A stretch of 64,000 bases of DNA from Allomyces macrogynus ATCC 38327 (taxonomy: Eukaryota > Blastocladiomycota > Blastocladiomycetes > Blastocladiales > Blastocladiaceae), in the NCBI GenBank assembly GCA_000151295.1, contig GG745332.1:1523891-1587890 (forward strand), written 5' to 3'. The translations under genes were made by a program, and so were the position numbers. The notes beneath the pieces were generated by a model. It worked only from the letters and a program-made list of their open reading frames with translations. It was not told the DNA's origin and did not search any database. This document shows positions 30,173-44,015 of the stretch, piece by piece (the first letter of the stretch is position 1; every line of letters starts with the position of its first letter).

Positions 30173-33007
30173 ATGTGGCGCTCACTTGCGCGGGACTGGT
30201 GTGTTTGTCATTGTAGGTCGCTCACGGCAAGCCGTGATCGCTTTGCTCGTGGTCAAGTCGGCAGGGAGCGTCATTCGCTACTTCAACACACCGCCCCTTC
30301 GGGCCGGGCCACGTTTACGACGCTCCGCGGCGCCACGACTTGGTCGGCCCTACGTTCTTGGTTCTCGTCGACGTTTGCGCGTCACCGGCAGCCTTCGCCG
30401 TGGTCGACTTGGACCCGGTTTTCCGGCGCTACTCTCTTGGCACGCGTTCTGGTCGTGACCACTGCTCGACCATGGCTGGCCGCGTTGCGCACGACTGTCT
30501 CTATGACCTTGGTTCTGCGCTGGCCGACGTGTGCGCACTCAGTTCTCCGTGTTACTCTCGGCGCGATCCACGCCGATGCGACGATTGACGCCAAACCCGT
30601 CCTGCTCCCGGAAGCAGCGTGCGCCCCTCGCCCGCCACTTTGGCCCGACGTTTGGACTGCGATCAAGCGCGATTGGCTCCTGTTGGTTCTTGTCATGGCC
30701 ACGGCCATTGCCGGCGCGATTGCGAGCCTTTGGCTACCGCGCATCATGGGCCAGCTCGTCAATGTCATTTCAAAATCTCTCACGGCCGCGGGTTCCGCTC
30801 CAGCTATGGTCGCGACTACGGGCGCCACGGCCACGTCGTGGTCGCACATCGTGGCGGCGCTGCAGCCCATGAACCCACCCGCTCTGCGTCTTCTCGGTTT
30901 GTTTGTCATCAAGGGCGTTCTCACGACCATGCACATTGCCCTGGTCGGTGTTCTCGGCGAGCGCATGGCCGCGCGACTGCGCGTGCGGCTTTACTCGGCG
31001 CTGATTCACCAGGACATGGCGTTTTTCGATATCAGCAAGAGCTCGGAGCTCGTGGCGCGCGTCGCGACCGACGTGCAGGAATTCAAGCACACGTTCAAGC
31101 AGTGTGTGACGCAGGGGCTGCGCGCCATGACCGAGGTCACCGGGTCGGTTTTGCACTTGCTGCACCTGTCGCCATCGCTCACGCTCGCGCTCGGCATCTC
31201 GATGCCGGCGCTGTACCTGCTCGGCACGTTCTACGGGGCGTACCTGCGCCGTTTATCGCGGCACGCCAAGGAGGTCGAATCGACGTCCATGGGTACCGCG
31301 GGCGAAGGGCTCGGAAATGTGCGCACGGTCAAGGCTTACGCGGCCGAGGACCGCGAGGTGGAGCTTTTCCAGGCCGCTGCGGAGCGCGCGGCCAAGACCA
31401 ACACCAAACTCGCGTTCCACATTGGCTTGTTCCAAGGGATCACATCAACGTCGATCGGATCCATGATTTTGATCGTTCTCTACTATGGCGGGGCGCAGGT
31501 CGCCATGGGCCACATGGAACCCGGCGAGCTCATGTCGTATCTCATGGCGACGCAGGCCGCGCAGCGCAGTTTGGGTCCGATGCTTCACGGTTCCTCTTGC
31601 ATCGCTCTCGTTTACTCACCGCGTGATGTTCCTCCCCCTTGCAGCTTCACTTGGCGTCCTCGTCGGCCAGTACATCAAGGCCAAGGCCGCGGCGCAGCGT
31701 GTCTTCGAGTTTACCCATCGCACCCCCCTGATCCCGACACGCGGCGGTCAGACGCTGCCAAGCCTGCGTGGCGATATTGAGTTCTCGAATGTCGCGTTCG
31801 CTTACCCGGCCCGTGCCGATCAAGTCGTTCTCAACAACTTCAGCCTCGCGGTTCCGGCGGGTACCGTCGTTGCGCTGTGCGGTTCGAGCGGGTCGGGCAA
31901 GACGACGGTCGTGTCGCTCCTAGAGCGGTACGTGCCTATTTTTCCCTCTCTCTCCCCGGCGGGTCCCCACATCAGGGTTCGCTCGCTCACTCGCTCCACC
32001 CGGACCAGATTCTACGACCCACGGTTCGGCAAGGTGCTGCTCGATGGCGTCAACATTCGCGACCTCGATCCGACGTGGCTGCGCGAGCAGATTGGGTACA
32101 TTGCGCAGCAACCCGCGCTATTCTCGTCGTCAATTCGCGAAAACATTCGCTACGGCCGGCCGGACGCGACCAACGAGGAGGTCGAGGAGGCGGCCAAGCT
32201 CGCCAACGCGCACGAGTTTATCTCGAATTTCTCAAGTGGCTACGAGACGGTTGTTGGTACGTTTGGTGCTCGACTGGGCTCCCTTATGGTTTTGTTCGCT
32301 CACTTCATTTTGGTAGGTGAGCGCGGGACGGCATTGAGCGGCGGCCAGCGGCAACGGATTGCCATGTATGTCGCCAAACTTGGTCATTGCAAATTGCTTG
32401 CGCTGAGTTGCTCACATTTTCTTCCATTGCAGTGCCGCGGCAATTTTGAAGAATCCGCGCGTCCTGGCACGTCCTCGTTGCAATCAATCGGGCCTGAACG
32501 GCACGATGCTCATGATTCATCGTTTAGTAGATCTTGGATGAGGCTACGTCGGCGCTCGACAGTATGTCATGCTCGATGTCCACGATGTCGCATGTTCTCT
32601 CGCTCACTGCACGCCCATGAAATAGATCAGAGCGAGCGGCTCGTACAGGAAGCCCTGGACCGTCTCATGAAGGGACGAACGGTACGCCCATTTGATCGAG
32701 TCCTGTTGCTCTGGCACACTCGACTGCTCACATTTCCACTACCCACAACCTCCATCCCGCATCCCGTGTGCAGGTCCTGGTCATCGCGCACCGGTCCGTG
32801 TTTGTTTACTCCCTCATCGTATCGCTCGCCAAGGTTTTGCTCACGCTCGTCATCCATTCGCCTAGGCTCACGACAATCCAAAACGCCGACCTAATCGTGC
32901 TCATGGGCAAGCCGCAGGGCAAGATCCTCGAAATGGGCACGCACGCACAGCTCATGGCGCGCCGCGGCGCGTACTACAAGCTGCACCACGTCGGCGCCGA
33001 CATTTAG
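30173..33007 (+). CDS. Mitochondrial ABCB8-like half ABC transporter
   Basis: Inner-membrane half-transporter; ABCB8 in animals is tied to mitochondrial iron export and the mitoK-ATP channel. Exons: ~30173-31589, 31645-31927, 32009-32256, 32317-32365, 32433-32466, 32531-32561, 32626-32681, 32774-32793, 32866-33007. Long Arg/Ser/Trp-rich N-terminus (mitochondrial targeting; start uncertain). The TMD shows LPRIMGQLVNVISK, GERMAARLRVRLYSALIHQD, TTDVQEFK-like ATDVQEFKHTFKQCVTQGLR and GNVRTVKAYAAEDRE, all strongly ABCB8-like. NBD: Walker A GSSGSGKTT, Q-loop GYIAQQPALFSSSIRENIRY, signature ALSGGQRQRIAI, Walker B RVLILDEATSALD, H-loop VIAHR. The sixth exon is reached through a GC-AG intron. Tiny exons (20, 31, 34 nt) will be missed by simple gene callers. 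Confidence 0.9.
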
Positions 33008-33623
33008 GGAGCGCATCTGTTGAGCCAGATTGGGGCGACGTGAAACGCTGGAACAGCTGGAAACCAAAGAAAGAGTATTTAGAAAGAGTCGTTTTTTCTG
33101 TAGTTTTAAGTTGTTCCGCTGGTTCAGGTCAAATCATGCTTGGTGTATGCAAGATCGACAGGCATTGAAACTGACCCGATATCTCTGGCACCAACAAACT
33201 TTGAGCAAGGCGCTCAAGTGCGAAGAGGAAGCCGCCTCAAACGCCGAGGACACAAATTCGCCAGGATCAATTCAGCCAAGAACCCCTTGACCATGCTTGC
33301 GCCAAAGTCCTCAGGCGCAGCATACAGCTTTCCGAGGGACCGTCAGCTCATGTTACGTGCCAGGCATGATGAGGATGAGGATATGTGATGACAGGGGTGG
33401 GATGCGAAAAGTTTGTATTGCCACGCAAATCGGAAAGGGAAAATGACACATGGGCCCAAGCAACATCATTCAGCTGTTGTCAGTGGAACAAATTTGAGAC
33501 CTCTGCACCAGCACTGATACTCTCCACTTGAGGAAAAAAGAATGCAAGGGATCAGGCATGTGGTGATGCTGGAGATGTGTGACCCGTCACAGTCAAGCAG
33601 ATTCAACCAAAATGGAAATGTGA

Positions 33624-33960
33624 TTGTCACACAATGGCAAGCAGCATCTCAAGGCACAGTTGTACTTGGCCATCATGTCTCATGAACGCCACTTCCAGCA
33701 GGCGTTGATGGCGCTTGAGTCCTCTTCTCATATCATTGTACGCATCCGCCATATTCTTGGAATCAACAAGTTGTTGATTCCCGCGCACAGTGTCAATGTG
33801 GGAGCAACTAGCATTTGAGACTGACACAATTTCCAGGACCCCATGTCATTTGGAACGCTTGGAGTAATAAACGACAAGACATACAAAGGATGTATTCTCA
33901 CTGCTGATATTTGTCTGGCTCGTGTGCAAAGTATCCTTGAAAACATTCCATGTGGAACCT
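33624..33960 (+). pseudogene. Fragment of an unknown repeated protein family (copy A)
   Basis: The frame contains HLKAQLYLAIMSHERHFQQA and later RIRHILGINKLLIP. It is colinear with HLKARLYLAVMIRDRHYRRV ... WIYHILEALL in the 47-kb spacer (minus strand). After a stop, ILTADICLARVQSILENI aligns with LWHSGTNIALSVLLNFIEGV of that copy. I cannot name the family. This copy has stop codons and no flanking exons that I can join. Confidence 0.5.
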
Positions 33961-34331
33961 GAAATGGTGCAAAAGCTGAAAAGAAAGTAACAGCAACGTG
34001 GAAACTTGACCAAACGGCTCAGCATATAATCTACTTGGCAGGTCTTGATCATGAAACAGCTCAACGCTTCTTGCCATAATCCAAGCTGGCCTGCACTGGA
34101 TGTGGGCAGACGATGTGATACCAAGGGTCCTCAATCAAGAACCAAGACACATCAAGGCCTGCAAGATCATTGAAATGCTCCCATTCATTCACAAACTGAA
34201 GTGGAGCGCTTGGCGTGACTGGGCGGCGCCCCACCCCCTGCTTCAACTTGCCAATCATCAGACCATTCCACTCAAGTTGAGGATTCACTTGCACATGAGC
34301 TGGTGGATCTCCTCGAGGTACCAGGAGAGCA

Positions 34332-34940
34332 TCAAGTTGCGGTATGGCAGGTCATCAATGCAGCTTGCCACATATGTGAGTGCCGACCCGTCCAGATGTG
34401 CCGCATAAATGTCAACCATAGCATCACCATCAACAACTCGACCATTTGCATTTGCACACACTGCTTGGCAGTCGTAGATGGGCCAGCAGAAAAGTGATCG
34501 TTCTTCTTAGCCTGTTTGTAGAAGCCAAACCAAAACTTGTCATGTTCAGCATCCATCAAGGTTTTGAGCGAGTTGGGAGGTAGCTTGTAGGCCTGTTGGT
34601 CGGCAATATCATGAAGAAGTGCAACCTGCCACTGGATATGCTGCAGCTTCATCTTAGCACAGCATAATGGATTGCCTGTCCCACATTGAGCATCCATGAG
34701 CGGGTCGTCAATACCAAAGTCGCAAAGGTGGAGCTGGAATGTGGTGTTTCCCAGCAGTGGTCTGATTGTCGCCTTGGCAAAGTTGTGGACGTGGAGGTGG
34801 ACAGTTGTTGGCTGGTTGGCAAATGCAGCCCAGCCTGTTGGGTTGGGGATGATGCACAACTTGGGCAGGTTGGGCTACAACTTGTTGTGTCGCCACAGGT
34901 TCCGTGGCATTGTGGATATCCTCCTCGTTGTTATTCATGA
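34332..34940 (-). pseudogene. Unrecognised protein-like fragment in the island
   Basis: A frame of about 175 codons with natural protein composition (HVHNFAKATIRPLLGNTTF, DAEHDKFWFGFYKQAKKND). Upstream, in another frame, MNNNEEDIHNATEPVATQQV precedes it, implying an intron or a frameshift near 34850. No domain was recognised. It may be an exon of an unannotated gene or a repeat relic. Confidence 0.35.
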
Positions 34941-35289
34941 CAATGGACTTGCTAATCATCATGAACGTCTTGGCCACCATTTCCTCAACTCAGCTGATAG
35001 GGAAGTCACTGGTGCAGCTCACAGGGCTGTAGTTTCTGGCAGACTGCTTAAGAGAATCCCATTTGCATATTGCTTTGCAACGCTTTGTGCATACTGAGAT
35101 CTTCATGGTAGGATGGTGTTGGAGGTGGTGCTGGAAAAGGATTGAAGAATGGTGCTTGCATGTGCATGTCAAGTGCTAGAGAATTTCGTTTCCTCAAGGT
35201 TCCACTTGATTTCATTGAGTCTTGCTTGCATTGTCGCAGGGCCACCATCAGACAGCGCCCTCAGCAGTCCTGTCAGTGCTTGACAGCAG

Positions 35290-35385
35290 AATTCAGATCT
35301 GGTCAGCAGAGGTTCATGCGACCAGGACTGATCACTGACTCCCAGCTGCTGAGTTGAGGTCGCTGGTTCAAACCTGACCTTGCTC
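35290..35385 (+). other. tRNA-like Pol III promoter motif (possible SINE relic)
   Basis: B-box-like GGTTCAAACCT at 35364-35374 is preceded about 60 nt upstream by an A-box-like TGGTCAGCAGAGG. No cloverleaf with proper acceptor and anticodon stems can be folded by eye, so I do not call a tRNA. A tRNA-derived short interspersed element is possible. Confidence 0.25.
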
Positions 35386-36699
35386 ACACCAGTGGTTCAC
35401 TCCCTGGCAGACATGACCCTTGTCCTTTCATTTTCTTACACACCTCCTGCCATGCTTCTGCCTGCATAAATTCCACGACCTCAGGCTGCAGTTTGCAGCC
35501 TGTCACGACCGCCTCCAGCCCTCTCTTCATCAGGACTGCTGTCATTGACGTGCAACATCATGCACTTCCACCTTTCCGTCCTTGTCACCATTCTCTGCCA
35601 CCTCACTGTGCTCGGCCTTGACAACAGGAACCAGCCCCCTTCTTCCACGCGAGTTGATCACGCCTGCTGAAGCGTGGCATTGCTGAAGCTGGCGCACCTT
35701 GTCCTGGTCCCATGCCAGGACCAACATGATGGACCACTGTCTGCAGGCGCATGGTGTGGTTGTGCGCAAGCCAAACCAGTGGTCACCGACATGGGTTTCC
35801 TACTCCACCCCTCTCCCCTTCACTTTGGGCCAAGCTGATGGTGGCCGCCATCATCCACCATGCCATTCTCGTCATTCCCATTCACTTTTTCTCTGCCCCA
35901 GTGGCATGGCAGGTGGCGGCTAATGTGCCCCACAATGCAGTTGTGCATGTGAAGGCTGGTGTGCAGAAATGGTTCATGGCTGCCACTGTTGCCAATTTGC
36001 ATGCTGCTGAGGGCCAAGTCCTCTCTGCTGTTTGTTGTGTTCCCCTGAGTGATGGCGGGCGCGTCATGGTGTGAGTTCAAAAGAGCCAGTGGCCCATGGG
36101 TGGGTGTCCTTAGCACACCCTGTCCTGCCCCACTGAAAGAGAACTGCCTGCTGATGTGCTTTGTCCCTGTCGCTCAGAGTTTTGTCACAGCCATTGTCGA
36201 TGTGCACATTTTGACTGGGTTTCGAGGGCGTGCAATGAGTGCCACCCGCCCAGGTCTTGCATGCAAAACTGCTGTCCCCTCTGATGACAGGTACGTGCAG
36301 GCCCATTTTCTTTTCTGTTGGCGCAACGTTTGAAGTATGACCACAATGCGCACGCCTTTGTGCAAAGTGAGCAAGAAGGACCGCATTGTTCTGCATGATC
36401 AGTGCACCCAGGAACGATTTGCAGGAGGGTTTGATGGGTGGAGACGCTTTTGCATGCTATCTGCAGCATTCATTCTCTGTTCGCTCCTGCCTCCAGGCCG
36501 TTTGTGCACTGCTATCTTTGCAGCGAAACAGGACACTTACAATCACCTGTGCCTCTTGCTGAGCCTGGGCTTCCCCCGCCCTTCTCCTCTGCTTGTTTTG
36601 TGTCAGCACCTTGCCCCTGAAGCCATTTGTGTCCCCACAGCGTCCACGACCATTCCCCATTAAACGCTCCATGCCACTGTGAATTACATCCAACAATGG

Positions 36700-37147
36700 A
36701 GATTCAGAGCGGTATTCTTGTTCAGTTCAGTTTATCAAATCAAATCATCAGGGAGCTGGCTGACCTGGAGGAGCTGGAGATTGTTGGACCAAGGGGCATA
36801 AATCCAAGGAAGACGCTCCCAGTCGAAGTATTGTCACCATTTGCATTGCGCGACTTGTGGCACAACCTCCATGGCTCAAGTCATTTCAGCTGGTCCAGCA
36901 TGGAAACATGGGGCTCAGACGTGTCTTGTGAGCATTGCCATGTACTAGCTTGACCTTGCTCAATTTGCATGTTTTCCTTGATAGCTACAATGGAAGTGAC
37001 CATGACACGTTTTTGGAGGAGATGCCAATGACCATTGAGTCGCTTCATCTGAAGTTTCAGCACCATCAAGTTGGACATGCTCTGTATGAAACTGGACATG
37101 GTGGCAATCCAAACTGGATGTACTGTTTCTCCTGTAGACACATCTGA
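36700..37147 (+). pseudogene. Leucine-rich-repeat-like fragment
   Basis: Plus-strand frame with LSNQIIRELADLEELEIVGP, then after a frame change LTLLNLHVFLDSYNG and MTIESLHLKFQHHQVG. The spacing of Leu/Ile suggests degenerate LRR units. No start, complete repeat array or partner domain is visible. Confidence 0.3.
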
Positions 37148-38289
37148 ATTATCTTTTACGCTCAACATGCCAGGCAGTTTGGACGGTCCTAGCAATTTGG
37201 ATAATGTACTTAAAGGAAGTGGTAGCTATTGTATTGTAGTGTTGACATGGAGAGTTTCTGGGCAGTGCTGCTAAATGGCGAACAGTTCTTTGACATCAAT
37301 GCTTATGAACAGGCGTGCATGAAACCAGTTGCACAGTGGTGCATGGAGGCCCCTGAAGGGCATGGGCAGCAGCCCAGTTATGGTGTTAATGCAGCTGCTG
37401 CCTTGCTGCTAACATTTTCAAAGTTGACCAAGTAGAGATTCCCCTCACTTGGCGCCTTGTTGCTGTGCCCAATGTCCATCAATTCAACTGGTAAACCATG
37501 GAAAGTGGCAGTGGAAAGAACGATGAGGATCATTTTGCTTGGTGTGCCAAATTCACATGACCACATGTTTCTTCTGGAACACCACAGCCAAAAAAGGAAA
37601 AATATTGTCATTCGTCCTCCCATCCTCTCACACATTTTCCGTGATGCACTCTTGATCCAGTTGGAGCTTCTGGAAGAGAAAGACAAGGAACTGACTGGTG
37701 ATGTGATCCCCAGACTCAATGGCCTCACATGTGACTGCCTTGACTTGGTCACAGGTGACTTGGAACTTGCACACCTTTGATACAAGGAGAGAAGTGTCAT
37801 GTTTGCAAAGCTTAAGCTTTTCTGCAGCATGAATAGCAGCCCACCATCAAGCAGGATCCAGTTGGCATAGTGTATTGACTCCAGCTTGAAGTAGAGCAAG
37901 AAGTCATGAGTGGCAGGTGTCAAGGTCACTATATTCTTGCTTTTTTTGGCAAGCAGGCTCACCTCCTCACCTGAATGCCAGTGCTAAGTTCACCAGCCAC
38001 AGCCAAGTCAGATTCCACAGTTCCACCAGACCTGCCAGTCAGAAGCAGTGGCATACCTTGGTGGCTGACAGTGTGGCAGCCAACAGTGTGGCAGCCAACA
38101 GTGTCTCAACTGTTGCAGTTGCAGCTGCATCTGTGCAGGTACTGAAGTCAAGCTTTTTTGACGTGTGCCAAAGAATACATCAGTCAGAGTTGAAACTGAG
38201 CCGGATGGCAACAAGCCAGATGGTAACAAGCTGGACCAGGAACCATGAACAAGCCTGGCCCTGGGTTCACATCCAGTGACTCAGCACAT

Positions 38290-39080
38290 GACCCACTGGT
38301 GGTCTTGGCCCCGGCTTCATCATTGCTCAACAGGACCTGGTGGTGAAGTTAGCAAGGTGCACACCCTGAACCAAGAGCTTGGAAAAGACGTTGGATGTGC
38401 ATGAGGTCATGTGACTCCATGGTTTGCAATGGCACCAGTGTGCCCAGTGTAAACTACAACGAGGCATCAGTTCAGCACCAATAAAACCATTGTGAGACTG
38501 TATGCACCAACTCCTTGAAGTCATGGGAAGCCTGGTTGTCAAAGGAATATTCGTCTTCTTTGGAGATGGAAAAGAGTTGTGGCACATGCAGAACTTTGTT
38601 GTACATTGTAGACCATTTGTTGCAGTAATGGCCCCCTTCCAGATACTTGATGGCATTATCATGCAGCTGTTCCAGCAGGGTGGCGCTGTCTTCCAACAAG
38701 TCTTCATGGGTAGTGACAAGATCAGTCTCAGGTGGCACTTCAGCAAGAGCTTGCAGGATGTTGAGGACAGTTGAGGTTTACAGGATTGCACTGGCCTGGC
38801 TGGCCTTGCTGGCCTCACTGGTCGTGCTTGTAGCACTGGCTGCGCTGGTTGTTGACTGGAACCGTCAGGAAAGAGCTTCAGAGGTATCATAGAGGGCAAG
38901 CAATAATGACCCAGGCAGTCTCCCACAACCTTGCCATCTTGTTGGGGAATCTCCCACCATCCTTGACAAAGGCATTGATGGCAAAGGCGATGTTCATCAT
39001 GTGGGTGTTGAACTGCAGCATCTCGTCAACAAAGTTGTTGACAGCGTGTTGGAGCGACGATGGGGAGCACTGACAATGGG
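38290..39080 (-). pseudogene. Unrecognised helical protein fragment
   Basis: Minus-strand stretches AVNNFVDEMLQFNTHMMNIA and FAINAFVKDGGRFPNKMARL lie near 39.0 kb. TDLVTTHEDLLEDSATLLEQ and LHDNAIKYLEGGHYCNKWST lie at 38.7-38.5 kb. Both look like amphipathic helices, separated by a low-complexity Ser/Ala/Thr segment and stop codons. It could be a gene with introns that I cannot resolve, or a relic. Confidence 0.3.
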
Positions 39081-39170
39081 AAGCAGTGCAGAAGCAGGGC
39101 CAAAGTGGAAGTTGCTTGTGGTGGCTCAGCCAAGTTGCTGTGGCCAGTGATTGATGTGGCAGGTCTGTGA

Positions 39171-40178
39171 CAAACGGCCGTTGTCGATGGTCTGGCGCAA
39201 TATTGTGTCGTCAGCTGTTAGGTATGGTGGTCGCCGCGGTGGCCGCTTGCCCGACGCGGTGATCATGGATGGCATTGACGGCAGACAGCAGCAACAGACA
39301 GCGTGCAGGCGAAAGGGGGCGGAAGGTGAAAAGTGACGAAAGGGCGGGCGAAAGCAGCAAGCGTCACGCGAACTCTCGCGAAACCATGGTTGTGATCGAA
39401 ATGCCTCGCGTCTCGCACCTCCGTGCCGCCACACTGGCGCGCCACACGCACGCCTCGGCCAACCACCAGCCGGCTGGCCACCACCGTTGGCGACCTCTTG
39501 GCTGACCTCCCTCGCGCCCGTTCCCGTGCTGCACTGTCTTGAGCGCCTGCCGACTGGTGCTCGCTCCCAGACGACGCATCAACCTGCGACACGGCGCATT
39601 TTCGCACCCAAGGACCAGTTGCTCGCGCCAGACCAGTCGCGAACCCGCCCGCATTTCGCCGTCTGCACGCCTGTTCACCTTGTTTGCGCGCCAAGTTCGC
39701 TCTCGCTTGCGCTCTTTGCTCAAGCTTCGGTGCCTCGGCCGTCACGGGTTGCTGCTGCTGTCCGGCGCCACCACGAACCCGCCGCCAACTGCCGTCCGCC
39801 AGCTGACGCCCACCAAGCCGACGCCCCGCCACCCGTGGGCTGACTCAGGCCTTCCAGCAGTCGGTTGTGAGCACGCTATCTGCTCTTGAAGAGGAGCCCA
39901 CGCGCGCCCGGCTCACGAACGTCCCGACGTTGGTTCTTCTGGCGCGACCGCACGCAAGCCGCGCGCACGCTTACTCTGCCCACTCGCAAGCGCACGCCGG
40001 ACCCGAACTCGCGACTCGCTCGGGTCGACGCGACTGTCTCGCACATCCTCTGCTTCTTCTCCGCCAAGTACCCCCTGCTCACGCGCGGTCGCATCGTACC
40101 CGCTCGCATCGCACCCGCTCGCTTGCTCGCCTCGCTGAACTCGCATTTCTGCACGCTCAACTCAACGCAGCTCTCGTT
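39171..40178. promoter_or_regulatory. 5' region of the AGC kinase
   Basis: The GC-rich texture returns here. An open frame extends upstream of the kinase ATG but shows only Arg/Ala/Ser-rich sequence. No separate gene was recognised. Confidence 0.4.
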
Positions 40179-42374
<2,196 letters not shown>

Positions 42375-42560
42375 GTCGTTTTGTTTGGTTTCTGGAGGGG
42401 AGAGTAGATGGCGCCAATTTTGTGTTTGTTCGGCCGTGTCTGTGTTTCGTGCTGCCGTGAATCAAGTTTCTTTAGAATTCGGGATACATCCCGTGTCGTT
42501 TGCTGTTCATTTCACGTGCCTGTGGTGCCCTGCCGGGTGATGGTGGACAGAATGTTCAAT
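42375..42560. other. Convergent 3' region kinase / WBP4-like
   Basis: Short T-rich interval between two stop codons; no gene. Confidence 0.6.
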
Positions 42561-43456
42561 CTACTTCTTGCGCGTCTGCCGCGCCGCGACTCGCCGCTTT
42601 TTGATCACCACCGGCCCATCACCCGCTCCACCTTCCAGTCCTCCACTCGCACCCACGACATTCGCGACCCGGCCATCGTCGAATGCCGCGACCACCTTTT
42701 CCCGAATCCGGAACTGGTGCGGGTCGTCATCCGCCGGCGCTTCATCCTCATCCGCATCTCGCGGCCGCTTCTTACCTTCCTCCTCCAGATCGGGCTTGAC
42801 GTCCTCGTTGATGCTTGGCTTCACGTCCTCGTTATCGTCGGCTCGTGGCGGCGGGATCACGACTTCCTCGACCACCTCCCACTCGCCCACCTGCCCGACG
42901 CTCGGGTCGCGCTGCGGTTCGTCGTCGGCCGACGGGTCGGGTGCCGGTGCTGCGGACGCGCGCGGCTTTTTCCTTCCTGCCGGTGCCTGTGCGGCGCGCG
43001 CGGAAGATGCGGCAGCGAGCAGGGTTTCGGCGGTGGCCGCGTCGGTGCCCTGTCGCTCGAGGTCTTGCGCGAATGCGGCGACTGCGTCCTGTCGGGCAAG
43101 CTGGTCAGTTCATGGGACATGAATGACCACGGGGCCGGAGAATCCGCACGAACCTGCTCGATTTTCGCCACCATTTCGCGCGCTGCCGCCTCTTCGCGCT
43201 TCTTTTCCTTGTCGGCCTCGGCGAGCGCCGCGATGAACCGCTCCATGCTGCGGCGGTGCTCGCCGGTCGACTCATGGTGAGTGCGGCTCTATTGAAGCGG
43301 AACAGCGTGCGGGTCAGGACCGGGCGCGGCAGATGGAGGGCGAATGGCGGGACAGGGTGGGACAGGACGGGACGGACGGACGATTTTGTTGTCAGTGACA
43401 AAGATCTTGCAGTACTTGCACCAGTACTTGGGCTTGGAGCGCCAGTAGTCGGCCAT
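42561..43456 (-). CDS. WBP4/FBP21-like matrin-type zinc-finger spliceosomal protein
   Basis: Exons 43456-43382, 43288-43154 and 43088-42561 give 245 residues. The N-terminus MADYWRSKPKYWCKYCKIFV leads into a U1-C/matrin-type C2H2 finger completed across intron 1 (ISRTHHESTGEHRRSMERF). It matches the start of WBP4 (ADYWKSQPKKFCDYCK-type). A charged helix (EADKEKKREEAAAREMVAKI) and an Ala/Pro-rich acidic region follow. A short basic motif, VVIKKRRVAARQTRKK, ends the protein, resembling the conserved C-terminal FKKRK...R motif of the family. WW domains present in animal WBP4 are absent. WBP4 joins the B complex of the spliceosome; that role here is inferred. Confidence 0.8.

Positions 43457-44015
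<559 letters not shown>

Larger units (their letters stand above)
33008..39170. other. Gene-poor, AT-richer island with decayed coding fragments
   Basis: About 6 kb with a sharp composition change from the GC-rich flanks. It contains short protein-like stretches on both strands, separated by stops and frame changes, but no intact recognisable gene. The better stretches are listed separately. The mixture resembles a repeat or dispensable-gene island rather than ordinary intergenic DNA. Confidence 0.6.

Noticed and set aside
35290..35385. True tRNA gene
   Set aside because: Acceptor, anticodon and T stems cannot be paired correctly by eye; kept only as a tRNA-like motif.
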